Assembly (NCBI RefSeq): GCF_030323145.1
Contig: NZ_CP100470.1
Coordinates: forward strand, 806,001-870,000
Direction: 5' to 3'
From: Mesorhizobium sp. C432A
Lineage (GTDB): Bacteria > Pseudomonadota > Alphaproteobacteria > Rhizobiales > Rhizobiaceae
Length of the DNA stretch: 64,000 nucleotides
Shown here one piece after another: positions 26,939 to 35,752 of this stretch. The notes under the pieces were generated by a model. That model was not told the origin of the DNA. It ran no database searches and saw only the letters and a list, made by a program, of their open reading frames with translations. The first letter of the stretch is position 1. Each line of letters starts with the position of its first letter. A program made the translations under genes and the position numbers.

Positions 26939-29023
26939 ATGAAAGAGAATTTTTCGGTGAAGCAGCCGGATTCCGCAGGCGACGTCGTTGCCGGCATCGA
27001 TGTTGGCGGAACCTTCACCGACCTCATTTTGATCGACGGAAATGACGGCGGAAAGGTGCATATCGTCAAGACGCCGACGACGGTCGACAACCAGGCGTTC
27101 GGCGTGGTTTCAGCGCTGGGCGCCACAGGCTTTGCCATAGACGGCATCGACCTCATCGTGCATGGCACGACCACCACCACCAATGCGGTGCTGGAACGCA
27201 GGCTGGCGAAAACCGGCATGATCACCACGCGCGGTTTTCGCGACGTGATCGAGCTTGGCCGCCGCACACGGCCGCAGCCCTACGGCATGACCGGAAGCTT
27301 CGTTCCGATCATCCCGCGCGATCTCCGGCTCGAAGTGTCGGAGCGCGTCGAGGCGTCGGGCGCGGTGCGCACGCCGCTCGACGAGGCCGAGATGCGCGAC
27401 GCCGTGAAGACGCTGATCGGGGCCGGCTGCGAGTCCCTGGTCATCCATTTCCTGCATTCCTACGCCAACCCTTCGCATGAGCGGCGCGCGGCCGAAATCG
27501 CCGCCGAGCTTTGGCCGAACGGCTACATCACGACTGGCCATGCGCTGCTGTCGGAAGCCCGCGAATTCGAGCGCGGCGTGACCGCCGCGGTCAACGCGTC
27601 GGTGCAGCCGATCCTCGAGCGTTATGTCGAGCGGCTGCGCAAGGAATTGGCTGCCAAGGGCTATGCCCGCGACTTCCTGATCATGAACGGCAATGGCGGC
27701 ATGATCTCGGCCCGCTTCGTCACGCGCGAGTCGGCCAAGACCGTGATGTCAGGCCCGGCTTCGGGTGTCATCGCGGCCGCCTATACGGGCAAGCGCGCCG
27801 GCTTTGAAAACCTCGTCACCTACGACATGGGCGGCACCTCGACCGATGTGGCGCTGATCCGCAACGCCGAGCCGGCGGTCTCCAACGAGATCGAGATCGA
27901 ATATGCGATGCCGATCCATGTGCCGATGGTGGCGGTGCATACGGTCGGCGCCGGCGGCGGCTCGATCGCGCGCGTTGATGCGGCCGGCCTGATCCAGATC
28001 GGCCCGGAAAGTGCCGGCGCCAATCCCGGTCCGATCTGCTACGGCCGCGGCGGCTTGGAGCCGACCATCACCGATGCCAATCTGGTGCTGGGACGGCTGG
28101 CGCCGAAAAAACTGCTGGCGGTCGAAAATCCGGTCACCGTCGAGCGCGTCACCGGCATCTTCGAAGACAGAATAGGCAAGGCCGCCGGCCTCTCCGGCGT
28201 CGAGGCGGCGGGTGCAATCCTGCGGCTCGGCAACATGAAAATGGCCGGCGCCATCCGCATGGTCTCGGTGTCGCGCGGCCATGATCCGCGTGATTTCGCG
28301 CTGTTCGCCTTCGGCGGCGCCGGGCCGCTGCATGCAACCGCGCTGGCGCGCGAACTCGGCCTGCCCCGCGTGCTGGTGCCGGCCCGTCCGGGCATCACCA
28401 ACGCGCTCGGCTGCGTCGTGGCCGATCTGCGCCATGACTTCGTCAACACCATCAACCAGCCGGTCGCCGTGCTTGATGAAGCCCGGCTTCGCGAGGTGCT
28501 GGAACGTCACCGCGGGGAAGGCGAGGAACTGATCGGCAAGGAAGCGGTGAAGCCGGAAACGATCCGCGTTACGCACTCTGCCGACATGCAGTTCGTCGGC
28601 CAGACCCACATCATCAACGTGGCGCTGCCGTCTTCATCGGTGACAAGGCAGGAGTTGCAGGCGCTGTTCGAAAAAGCCTATTTCGCCCGCTTCAAGGTCG
28701 AGTTGCCGGAGATCCGCGCCAATCTGGTCAACCTCAACACGTCGGTGACGGGCGTGCGGCCGGCAATCGACCTGTCACGGCTGATCGACCCGGCCGGACG
28801 TACAAAGACGCTAGACGAGGCGCTGCGCGAGACAAGGCCGGTCTGGTATGCCGGACGCTGGCACGATACGCCGATATACGCACGCGAAAAATTGCCGCTC
28901 GATGCCGTTATCCAAGGGCCGGCGATCCTCGAACAGATGGACGCCACCACCGTGCTCGAACCCGGCGACCGCGCAAGATCGGACGCCGACGGCAACATCA
29001 TCATCGACATTGGCGAGGCCTGA
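26939..29023 (+). CDS. Hydantoinase/oxoprolinase family protein, subunit A (HyuA-like)
   Basis: 694 residues. ATP-dependent amide/lactam-opening family (N-methylhydantoinase, 5-oxoprolinase, caprolactamase; acetone carboxylase is related). The actin-like ATP-binding N-terminus reads GIDVGGTFTDLILIDG, followed by VHGTTTTTNAVLERR, MSGPASGVIAAAYTGKRAG, YDMGGTSTDVALI and GAGGGSIARVDAAG. It is followed after one base by the B subunit; the two form a complex in known members. No clear ribosome-binding site is visible. The operator-like motif upstream is shared with the molybdenum hydroxylase operon at 41 kb, suggesting a common inducer. Confidence 0.9.
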   Translation: MKENFSVKQPDSAGDVVAGIDVGGTFTDLILIDGNDGGKVHIVKTPTTVDNQAFGVVSALGATGFAIDGIDLIVHGTTTTTNAVLERRLAKTGMITTRGFRDVIELGRRTRPQPYGMTGSFVPIIPRDLRLEVSERVEASGAVRTPLDEAEMRDAVKTLIGAGCESLVIHFLHSYANPSHERRAAEIAAELWPNGYITTGHALLSEAREFERGVTAAVNASVQPILERYVERLRKELAAKGYARDFLIMNGNGGMISARFVTRESAKTVMSGPASGVIAAAYTGKRAGFENLVTYDMGGTSTDVALIRNAEPAVSNEIEIEYAMPIHVPMVAVHTVGAGGGSIARVDAAGLIQIGPESAGANPGPICYGRGGLEPTITDANLVLGRLAPKKLLAVENPVTVERVTGIFEDRIGKAAGLSGVEAAGAILRLGNMKMAGAIRMVSVSRGHDPRDFALFAFGGAGPLHATALARELGLPRVLVPARPGITNALGCVVADLRHDFVNTINQPVAVLDEARLREVLERHRGEGEELIGKEAVKPETIRVTHSADMQFVGQTHIINVALPSSSVTRQELQALFEKAYFARFKVELPEIRANLVNLNTSVTGVRPAIDLSRLIDPAGRTKTLDEALRETRPVWYAGRWHDTPIYAREKLPLDAVIQGPAILEQMDATTVLEPGDRARSDADGNIIIDIGEA

Positions 29024-29024
29024 G

Positions 29025-30707
29025 ATGCAAAAGCTCGACGCCATCACGCTTTCGGTCCTGCAGGCAGCCTTGCAGCAGGTCTGCGACGAGATGGATCTCA
29101 CTTTCTCCCGCGCTGCCTTCTCGCCTGTCATCGCCGAGGCCAATGACCGCTCCGACGGCATCTACTCGGCCGTCGATGGTTCGTTGATCGCACAAGGCAG
29201 CCAGGGCCTGCCGGTGTTCGTCGGCGTCATGCAGTATTCGACCAAAACGGTGATCGAGATGATCGCCGACGGCCGTTGCCTGCCGCCTGAGCCGGGCGAC
29301 ATCTACATCGTCAACGATCCCTATCTCGGCGGCACGCATCTGATGGATGTGCGCTTCGCCATGCCAGTCTACCGCGACGGCAAGATATTTTGCTGGCTAT
29401 CGAATACCGGCCACTGGCCCGATATCGGTGGCTCGGTGCCGGGCGGCTTCTCCGCCTCCGCCACAGCCGTCGAGCAGGAAGGCCTGCGGCTGCCGCCGGT
29501 CAAGCTGTTCAAGAAGGGCGTGCTCGACTCCGAAATCTACGCCATCATCTGCTCCAACATCCGCGTCGCCGACCAGCGCATCGGCGATATAAGGGCGCAA
29601 GCCGCGGCACTGTTGATCGGTCAGGACCGGCTCAATGGAATCCTCGATCGTTACGGGGACGAAACCGTCGTCGGGGCGATCGCCGAACTGCGTCGCCGCG
29701 CCGCCGAGCAGATGCGCGCCAACATCTCCGCCATTCCCGACGGCACCTACAGCTCGAAGGCCTTTGTCGACTCGGACGGCGTGGTCAATGAGCCGCTGAC
29801 CATCGCGCTCGCGGTGGAGAAGAAGGGCGACACGCTGACCTTCGATTTCACCGGTTCGTCAAAACCCTGTGCCGGGCCGATGAACAGCGTGCTGGCGACG
29901 ACTTTGTCGTCGGTCTATCTCGCCATGCGCCATATTTTCCCGGATGTACCGATCAGCGCCGGCGCCTTCGAGCCCCTGATCGTCAAGCGGCCGGAAGGCA
30001 CGTTCCTCGACGCGAAATACCCACGGCCGGTCTCGGGCTGCGCGGCTGAAGTCTCGCAGCGCATCGCCGAGGCGGTGTTCGCGGCGATGGTGCAGGCGCT
30101 GCCGGAAAAGGTGACGGCTGCACCCGCCGGCTCCAGCGGCAATTTCGCGCTCGGCGGCAACGATCCGGCGCGCGGCCGCGACTATGTGATGTATCAGATC
30201 TCCGGCGGCGGCTATGGCGGCAATTCAGGCCATGACGGGCTGACCAATGGCTGCTCTACCATCGGCATTTCCAAATCGCCGCCGGTCGAGATCATGGAGC
30301 AGGCGTTTCCTGTGCTCTACCGCCACTATGCCTTGCGCGAAGGCTCGGGCGGCGCCGGCAAGCAGCGCGGCGGCTTCGGCCTCGCCTATGAGGTCGAGAT
30401 CTTGCGAGGCGAAGCGCGCGCGTCCTTCGTCATGGACCATGGCCGTTTCGGCCCGCAAGGCGCGCTCGGCGGCAGGGACGGCGCGGTCAACACAGTGACC
30501 GTGTTCCGCGCCGGCGAGGCACATGTGCCGCCGCATCTGTCCAAGGAACAGGACATCGCGCTCAAGGCCGGCGACCGCGTGAGGGTCGGCACGCCCGGGG
30601 GCGGCGGCTATGGTGATCCGCGTGAGCGCGACCCGAAACTGGTCGCCGAAGACATCAGGCTTGGTTACTACACCGTTGAACAAGCCAAAGAGCTGTTCGG
30701 AACCTGA
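29025..30707 (+). CDS. Hydantoinase/oxoprolinase family protein, subunit B (HyuB-like)
   Basis: 560 residues from ATG 29025, which follows the HyuA stop by one base; the open frame extends upstream inside hyuA but the usual family N-terminus is MQKLDAITLSVLQAALQQVCDEMD. Blocks IYIVNDPYLGGTHLMDVRF, HWPDIGGSVPGGFS and GGGGYGDPRERD near the C-terminus are diagnostic. It is the catalytic partner of HyuA in ATP-driven lactam or hydantoin ring opening. Convergent with the SGNH hydrolase gene, only 22 bases away. Confidence 0.9.
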   Translation: MQKLDAITLSVLQAALQQVCDEMDLTFSRAAFSPVIAEANDRSDGIYSAVDGSLIAQGSQGLPVFVGVMQYSTKTVIEMIADGRCLPPEPGDIYIVNDPYLGGTHLMDVRFAMPVYRDGKIFCWLSNTGHWPDIGGSVPGGFSASATAVEQEGLRLPPVKLFKKGVLDSEIYAIICSNIRVADQRIGDIRAQAAALLIGQDRLNGILDRYGDETVVGAIAELRRRAAEQMRANISAIPDGTYSSKAFVDSDGVVNEPLTIALAVEKKGDTLTFDFTGSSKPCAGPMNSVLATTLSSVYLAMRHIFPDVPISAGAFEPLIVKRPEGTFLDAKYPRPVSGCAAEVSQRIAEAVFAAMVQALPEKVTAAPAGSSGNFALGGNDPARGRDYVMYQISGGGYGGNSGHDGLTNGCSTIGISKSPPVEIMEQAFPVLYRHYALREGSGGAGKQRGGFGLAYEVEILRGEARASFVMDHGRFGPQGALGGRDGAVNTVTVFRAGEAHVPPHLSKEQDIALKAGDRVRVGTPGGGGYGDPRERDPKLVAEDIRLGYYTVEQAKELFGT

Positions 30708-30729
30708 CAGCCGACAGGCCCGAGCCGCG

Positions 30730-31620
30730 TCAGGTCTGCAGCTTGGCCTTCAGCGCATCGGCGAATTTTTGCGCGATCTTCTTGAAGCCGGCGGGATCGG
30801 GATGCAGTTCGTTGGCCCAGTCGGCCACCTTCAACGTTCCCTGCGTGTCGACCAGATGGAAATTGTTGTTGGGATCGTCGGCCAGGCGCTTCACCACATC
30901 GCGGAACGCCGCCAGCGCGTCGTGAACGATGACCGTGCCCTTGCCGACCGTCCAGTTGCAGAAATCGAGCGACGGTTTCAGCCACGGGCCGACACAGGAC
31001 GGATGCGCTCCGTTCGGGATCGGAAAATCATAGCAATGGCCAAAGATCGGCACGCCTGGCGCGACGCGGTCGCGCAGCGCGAACAAATCGAGATAGCAGG
31101 CCTCGACCATGCCGAGCGCCTTGGTGAAGCGGTTCTTGTTCAGCCCGGGGGCGTGGCCGTCATTGAAGTCAAGGAAGATGCAGAACTGGTCGCCGGCAAT
31201 GTCGTTGCCACCGGCAGAGAACAGGATGGCATCGGGCTTGCCGTCCAGCCAGTTGGCCTTGTTGCGCAGGGCGGCGATCATGCGCTGCTGCTTGGGCAGC
31301 GACATCTCGTCGGTCGCCGCATCGCCATGATGGGCAAGGTTGAGGATGGTCGGCGGCATCGAGCCGATGCGGCGCAGCTGCGCGATCACGTCGGTGTCGA
31401 CGAACGGAAAGCCGTTGCCGGTGAGCGGATAGTCGAACCAGGAATCGCCCTGCGCCAGCATCACCAGCGGCCGGTTGGCGACGGCCGCCTCGAGATTGCC
31501 GGCGCTTTCCCTTGCGGTTTCGAGCCGCTCGATGTTGGCCTGGTGAACCTTGATGCGCTTGGCGATGTCGTCGTCTATGCGCCGCTGCGCGGCTTCCTGC
31601 ACGAATTCCTGCTGGTCCAT
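30730..31620 (-). CDS. SGNH/GDSL-type hydrolase family protein
   Basis: 296 residues. The four SGNH blocks can be placed: Ser in AQGDSWFDYP (a GDSW variant of GDSL), Gly in LNLAHHGDAA, Asn in FSAGGNDIAG and His in ANELHPDPAGF. No signal peptide, so cytoplasmic; an N-terminal helical stretch of about 45 residues precedes the fold. Likely an esterase or deacetylase of unknown substrate. GGGAGGG precedes the ATG. It is monocistronic and convergent with hyuB. Confidence 0.75.
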   Translation of the reverse strand: MDQQEFVQEAAQRRIDDDIAKRIKVHQANIERLETARESAGNLEAAVANRPLVMLAQGDSWFDYPLTGNGFPFVDTDVIAQLRRIGSMPPTILNLAHHGDAATDEMSLPKQQRMIAALRNKANWLDGKPDAILFSAGGNDIAGDQFCIFLDFNDGHAPGLNKNRFTKALGMVEACYLDLFALRDRVAPGVPIFGHCYDFPIPNGAHPSCVGPWLKPSLDFCNWTVGKGTVIVHDALAAFRDVVKRLADDPNNNFHLVDTQGTLKVADWANELHPDPAGFKKIAQKFADALKAKLQT

Positions 31621-31807
31621 CCCCAGGTCCCTCCCACGACCGTCTACTTCCAGCTGAACATGCGCCCATGTCCATGATCGGTCTGTAATTTAGATCACAG
31701 TAAGATTCCTGGGGAAGGACGGCTTGCCGCGCCGTGATCGCCGCAGAGCATGTCGTTTCCGTCTCCGTGGGGCCTGCAAAAGACCATAGACTTCTATCCT
31801 TGTTTTC

Positions 31808-31854
31808 GCGCAATTCCGGACGGGAAACCGCCAACACCTTCCCTGGAATTGCTT
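31808..31854. repeat. Palindromic repeat family A, copy 2
   Basis: GCAATTCC (31810-31817) and GGAATTGC (31845-31852) arms with the family interior GGACGGGAAACCG. It ends about 20 bases before the ATG of the binding-protein gene at 31875 and so lies in its 5' untranslated region. Related to 4201-4250 and 51629-51675. Confidence 0.85.
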
Positions 31855-31874
31855 AGTCAACGGAGATCAGGAAC

Positions 31875-32645
31875 ATGCGTCTTTTCGGTCGTTTCGTGCT
31901 TGCCGCTTCCGCCGCCCTGCTGCTTGGGACCGGTGCTGCCTCCGCCGAGAAACTCAGGATCGGGACCGAGGGCGCCTATCCGCCTTTCAACTATGCCAAT
32001 TCGGACGGCACGCTGGGCGGCTTCGACATCGACCTCGGCAAGGCGCTGTGTGCCGAGATGAAGGCCGAGTGCGAATTCTCCGTACAGGATTTCGATGGTT
32101 CCATTCCGGCGCTGCAGGCCGGCAAGTTCGACGCCATCATCAACATCACCATCACGCCGGAACGGGCCGAGAAGGTCGAGTTCACCCACAAATATTACCA
32201 GACGCCGCCGGCCATCGCCGTGCCGAAGGATTCGACCATCGCCGGCACATCGCCGGACGATCTGAAGGGCAAGGTGCTGGGCGTGCAGAGCGCAACCATC
32301 CACCAGAATTTCGCCGAGCAGAAATACTCCGGCTCGACCGTGAAAGCCTATCCGACGGGCGACGACGCCCGCACCGACATGGCCAATGGCCGGCTCGACG
32401 CGATGATGGACGGCTCGATCATCCTGACCGAATGGCTGAAGAAGCCCGATGGCGCCTGCTGCAAATTGCTCGGCACGCTGACCGCCGATCCGGCCATTCA
32501 CGGCCCCGGCGTCGGCATCGCCCTGCAAAAGGGCAACAAGGAACTTGCCGACAAGTTCAATGCCGCAATCGAGGCGCTGCGCGCCAACGGCAAGTACAAG
32601 GAAATCAACGACAAGTACTTCGCCTTCGACGTCTACGGGGGTTAA
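31875..32645 (+). CDS. Periplasmic amino-acid-binding protein (Lys/Arg/Orn family), orphan
   Basis: 256 residues; signal peptide 1-25 ending SASA. Mature part starts EKLRIGTEGAYPPFNYANSDGTLGGFDIDLGKALC, and the ligand-Arg block INITITPERAEKVEFTHKYYQ is present. No permease or ATPase gene is adjacent; it is followed by a strong terminator, so it is monocistronic and must use a transporter encoded elsewhere, perhaps the paralogous system at 1-2482. Expression may be affected by the repeat hairpin in its leader. Confidence 0.88.
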   Translation: MRLFGRFVLAASAALLLGTGAASAEKLRIGTEGAYPPFNYANSDGTLGGFDIDLGKALCAEMKAECEFSVQDFDGSIPALQAGKFDAIINITITPERAEKVEFTHKYYQTPPAIAVPKDSTIAGTSPDDLKGKVLGVQSATIHQNFAEQKYSGSTVKAYPTGDDARTDMANGRLDAMMDGSIILTEWLKKPDGACCKLLGTLTADPAIHGPGVGIALQKGNKELADKFNAAIEALRANGKYKEINDKYFAFDVYGG

Positions 32646-32665
32646 TCCCTCAGCCAACCCGACCT

Positions 32666-32693
32666 CGGCAGCGCCACCCGGCGCTGCCGTTTT
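32666..32693 (+). terminator. Intrinsic terminator after the orphan binding protein
   Basis: Perfect arms CGGCAGCGCC (32666-32675) and GGCGCTGCCG (32680-32689) with loop ACCC, followed by TTTT. It starts 20 bases after the stop and precedes the aminomethyltransferase-like gene. Confidence 0.88.
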
Positions 32694-32715
32694 CATGAGA
32701 TGACGGAGAAGTTTC

Positions 32716-33831
32716 TTGGTTGAGCGGCGCTCCCCTTTCTACACCAGCATCGTTGGCCTCGGCGCCACGATGGGCCGGGTCGGCGGCGACTTCGTCTCGG
32801 CCAAAACTTATTCCGGCATCGCCGACGAGCATCTGAACACGCGCAAGAATGTCGGCGTGCAGGATCTCAGCACCATGGGCAAGATGGACATCAAGGGGGC
32901 GGAAGCCGAGGCGCTGGTCAACCACGTCATCGTCAACGATGCCGCCGCGATGAAGCCCGGCCAGGTGCGCTATTCCACCGTCTGCCGCGACGATGGCGGC
33001 ATCATGGACGACCTCACCGTGTTTCGGCTGGCATCAGAGCATTTCATGCTGGTGACCGGCTCGGTCAACCGACTGAAGATGCTGCCCTGGCTGCAGCATC
33101 ATGCTGAAGCGCGAAAGGCCTATGTCACCGACATCACCGCGGCCGTCGCCTTTCCGACGATACAGGGGCCGCGTTCACGCGAGCTGCTGAAAGCACTGGT
33201 TTCGGATGCCGATCTCGATGAGTTGAAACGCTGGGCGTTCACTTCAGGGCGCGTCGGCGAGACCAAAGTCATGATCTCACGCACCGGGGTGACCGGCGAG
33301 CTCGGCTTCGAACTGTTCGTGCCGGCGGACGAGGCCACTTCCGTCTGGGACGCGCTGATGCGGACCGGTAGCGATTTCGGCCTGAAGCCATACGGCGTGC
33401 TGGCCATGTTCACGCTCGGGCTGGAAAAGGCCTATCCGGCGCATGGCATCGACATGGACGAGAGCCGTACGCCCTTCCATGTCGGGCTCGATCGCTGGAT
33501 CAAGTTCGACAAGGGCGAGTTCATCGGCCGCGAGGCATTGCTCACAATTCGCGACAAGGGGCTCGACGAACGCTGGACCGGGCTGATTCTCGACGGTGAC
33601 AAGCCGGCCGCGACGGATGCCAGGGTTTTCGCCGACGGCGAGGATGCCGGCGTCGTCACCTACAGCGATCACGGCTATTCCTTAGGCAAAGTTCTGGCGA
33701 CGGCGCATTTGCGGCTGCCGTTCACCGCCATCGGGACCGAACTCAGCATCGACATTGACGGCAAGCCGACCCGCGCGGTGGTGGCGCCGATGCCATTCTT
33801 CGATCCTGAAGGCGCTCGGCTGCGGGCCTAA
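32716..33831 (+). CDS. Aminomethyltransferase-family (GcvT-like) protein
   Basis: 371 residues from TTG 32716, chosen because GGAG lies seven bases upstream; the first ATG is 18 codons further. GcvT/DMGDH C-terminal superfamily, folate-binding: VQDLSTMGKMDIKGAEAEALVNHVIVND, GGIMDDLTVFRL, VTGELGFELFVP and GLEKAYPAHGIDMDESRTPFHVGLDRWI. Because other glycine-cleavage genes are absent, it is more likely a tetrahydrofolate-dependent demethylase of an N- or S-methyl compound than GcvT itself. It lies between a terminator and the convergent marR gene. Confidence 0.8.
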   Translation: MVERRSPFYTSIVGLGATMGRVGGDFVSAKTYSGIADEHLNTRKNVGVQDLSTMGKMDIKGAEAEALVNHVIVNDAAAMKPGQVRYSTVCRDDGGIMDDLTVFRLASEHFMLVTGSVNRLKMLPWLQHHAEARKAYVTDITAAVAFPTIQGPRSRELLKALVSDADLDELKRWAFTSGRVGETKVMISRTGVTGELGFELFVPADEATSVWDALMRTGSDFGLKPYGVLAMFTLGLEKAYPAHGIDMDESRTPFHVGLDRWIKFDKGEFIGREALLTIRDKGLDERWTGLILDGDKPAATDARVFADGEDAGVVTYSDHGYSLGKVLATAHLRLPFTAIGTELSIDIDGKPTRAVVAPMPFFDPEGARLRA

Positions 33832-33832
33832 A

Positions 33833-34294
33833 TCAGGCTAACTTCGCTAGCAGCCGCATAAACGTGGCCGCTTCCTTGGCCGTCAGCGGCGCCAGTGTCT
33901 CCTGGGTGATGGCGCGGGCCAACGGGATCAGCCGTTCGATCGCCTCGCGTCCCTCTGGCGTGAGACTGACCAGCAGGCGCCTTTTGTCGACCTCATGCTT
34001 GGTCAGGTCGACCAGGCCACGCGCCTTCAGCCGATCGATCACGCCCTTGACGGTCGCCGCATCCATGGCGATCAGCGTTCCCAACTGGTTCTGCGAGGTC
34101 TCGCCGACATCGTGCAGCTTGGCGAGTGCAGCGAATTGCGGCGGCGTCAGGTCGCTGATCTGGGCGGTAAAGATCGAGACATGGCGCTGATGCGCCTTGC
34201 GCAGGATGAAGCCGACCTGCTCCTGCAGGCGGTAATCGTGTTCGTCGGGCTCTTCGGCCTCGACCAGCTTGAGAAGATTGTCACCGCCGCTCAT
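33833..34294 (-). CDS. MarR-family transcriptional regulator
   Basis: 153 residues. Winged helix region LTPPQFAALAKLHDVGETSQNQLGTLIAMDAATVKGVIDRLKARGLVDLTKHEVDKRRLLVSLTPEGRE is textbook MarR, including the DKRR wing. Its ATG overlaps the stop of the preceding gene (ATGA), making it the last gene of the six-gene molybdenum-hydroxylase operon. Regulators of this type usually bind a small aromatic acid from the pathway. The candidate target is the motif at 41214-41239, with a second at 26837. Confidence 0.9.
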   Translation of the reverse strand: MSGGDNLLKLVEAEEPDEHDYRLQEQVGFILRKAHQRHVSIFTAQISDLTPPQFAALAKLHDVGETSQNQLGTLIAMDAATVKGVIDRLKARGLVDLTKHEVDKRRLLVSLTPEGREAIERLIPLARAITQETLAPLTAKEAATFMRLLAKLA

Positions 34295-34875
34295 CGCAAG
34301 CCATCCCAGGCCTTGATGTCGCCTGCAGCCAGGCCGCCCATGCGGTCGTGCACGCGCGGGCCGCAGCTCATGGCGAGGCAGAACAGGATTTCGTCGGCGC
34401 GCGGCCCGTCGCTGAGACCGACCTCCATGGCGTCGAAATGGCTGCGGACATAGGCAGCGTTGGTGTGGCCGAGCGGCACGTCAAGCCGCGAGCCGAAGGC
34501 GCCGACCTTGGTTGCCGACGGCACGATCGCCTTGGCGTCGCCCAGCCGCTCGCGCATGGCGTAGCCGCCAGGAACGTGCCACAGCGCGCCGTGTTCGAGT
34601 TCACCTGACGAGCCGACGATGGTGCCCTTGCCGTAGGCGTCGATCTGCTTGATGTCGCCGCCCAATGCGGCAATGAGCTTGTCGGTGAGCAGCAGGCCAA
34701 GCGGCTTCAGATCGTCCATGGCGCTCTGCAGTTCTTCGACGTAGCGGCCGGCGAACGGGTTCTTCACCAGGGCCACGGCTGCAGCGCGGCGGCGCGGCAG
34801 AGCAGCGACCGGCCCGCCATCGTGAAAGATCTCTTCGGTCAGAACCGCGATCTTGCGGATCGGAAACTCAGGCAT
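34291..34875 (-). CDS. Amino acid synthesis family protein (PF06684/DUF1185)
   Basis: 194 residues from ATG 34875 (MPEFPIRKIAVLTEEIFHDGG). Recognised from the family layout: KNPFAGRYVEELQ, YGKGTIVGSSGELEHGALWHVPGGYAMRE, and PLGHTNAAYVRSHFDAMEVGLSDGPRADEI. A known structure of the family has a chorismate-mutase-like fold and no established activity. It overlaps UPF0280 upstream by eight bases and marR downstream by ATGA, so it is tightly co-translated with the pathway genes. Confidence 0.82.
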   Translation of the reverse strand: MPEFPIRKIAVLTEEIFHDGGPVAALPRRRAAAVALVKNPFAGRYVEELQSAMDDLKPLGLLLTDKLIAALGGDIKQIDAYGKGTIVGSSGELEHGALWHVPGGYAMRERLGDAKAIVPSATKVGAFGSRLDVPLGHTNAAYVRSHFDAMEVGLSDGPRADEILFCLAMSCGPRVHDRMGGLAAGDIKAWDGLR

Positions 34876-35752
34876 GGGCAACTTCCTTCCCTGGATTTTT
34901 GTTGGGCGCGGCAAGCGCCATGGAACCACTGATGCGCGCTTCCCCACCTAGAAACAGCGCCGATGCGGCAATCAGGCCGCGCCGGCGAAAATCTTCGGCG
35001 ACGGCAAGGCCATTGTCCAGCGCCCGCTCCACATCGCCACGCGCGAGCATGCCGACGGCTTGTGTCACCAGCCGTGCACCGAGGTCGCTGTCGGGCGCCA
35101 AGTCCTGCGCGGGAATGCGCTTGATGGCAGGATTGCCGGGCAGGTCGACGGCGTTGGCAATGAGTGTCGCCGCCGCATCGGCCTCGGCGCCGGTGCGCGC
35201 CAGCACGGTGACGGCGTCGGCAATGCCAAGCGAGAACGAACGGCCCCGCCAGCCGCTGGTGGCGACGCCGCGCACGCCGTCCGCCGAGCGAATGGCGAGG
35301 CGGTCGGCCATGCCGTTGCCGGTGCCGGCGATCGCCAGGTTCATCGACTGGCCCTTGCCGATGTGGAGTGCGCTGTCGCCGCCATTGTTGACATAGGCGC
35401 GGTCGAGCCTGCGACCGGCAAGCAGCGCGGCGAGCATTTCGTCGGCTACCGATCCGGCGACGGCGGCCATCGGCGTGATGAAGCATTCCGCCAAGGGCAT
35501 GACGGCTGCTTCCATGCGCCGCGCCGTCGGGCCGGCGAAGGTGCGCGGCGCCAGGAAAAATGCCGGCAGCCGCAATTCGGGAAGCTCCTCGACCAACTCG
35601 ATCAGGATCGTCTGGAAGCGCTCGATCGCCTGATCGTAGGCGGCACGACACTCAGCCGCCTCACCAAAGGCTTCGACGATCAGGTCGATCGGCCCGTGGT
35701 TGAGGTGCAGCCGCTTACCGTCCTGCAGCCAGTGGACTTGCGGGCCTTGCAT
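34868..35752 (-). CDS. UPF0280 family protein (ApbE-like fold)
   Basis: 294 residues from ATG 35752, whose A is the last base of the upstream TGA. Family hallmarks: MAAVAGSVADEMLAALL, AYVNNGGDSALHIG, GVATSGWRGRSFSLGIADAVTVLA and ADAAATLIANAVDLP. UPF0280 shares the fold of ApbE, the FAD:protein FMN transferase, and contains the comparable GxxATSG-type loop. Its position directly after a reductase of a family reported to carry flavin suggests flavin attachment (inference). Confidence 0.8.
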   Translation of the reverse strand: MQGPQVHWLQDGKRLHLNHGPIDLIVEAFGEAAECRAAYDQAIERFQTILIELVEELPELRLPAFFLAPRTFAGPTARRMEAAVMPLAECFITPMAAVAGSVADEMLAALLAGRRLDRAYVNNGGDSALHIGKGQSMNLAIAGTGNGMADRLAIRSADGVRGVATSGWRGRSFSLGIADAVTVLARTGAEADAAATLIANAVDLPGNPAIKRIPAQDLAPDSDLGARLVTQAVGMLARGDVERALDNGLAVAEDFRRRGLIAASALFLGGEARISGSMALAAPNKNPGKEVAHA

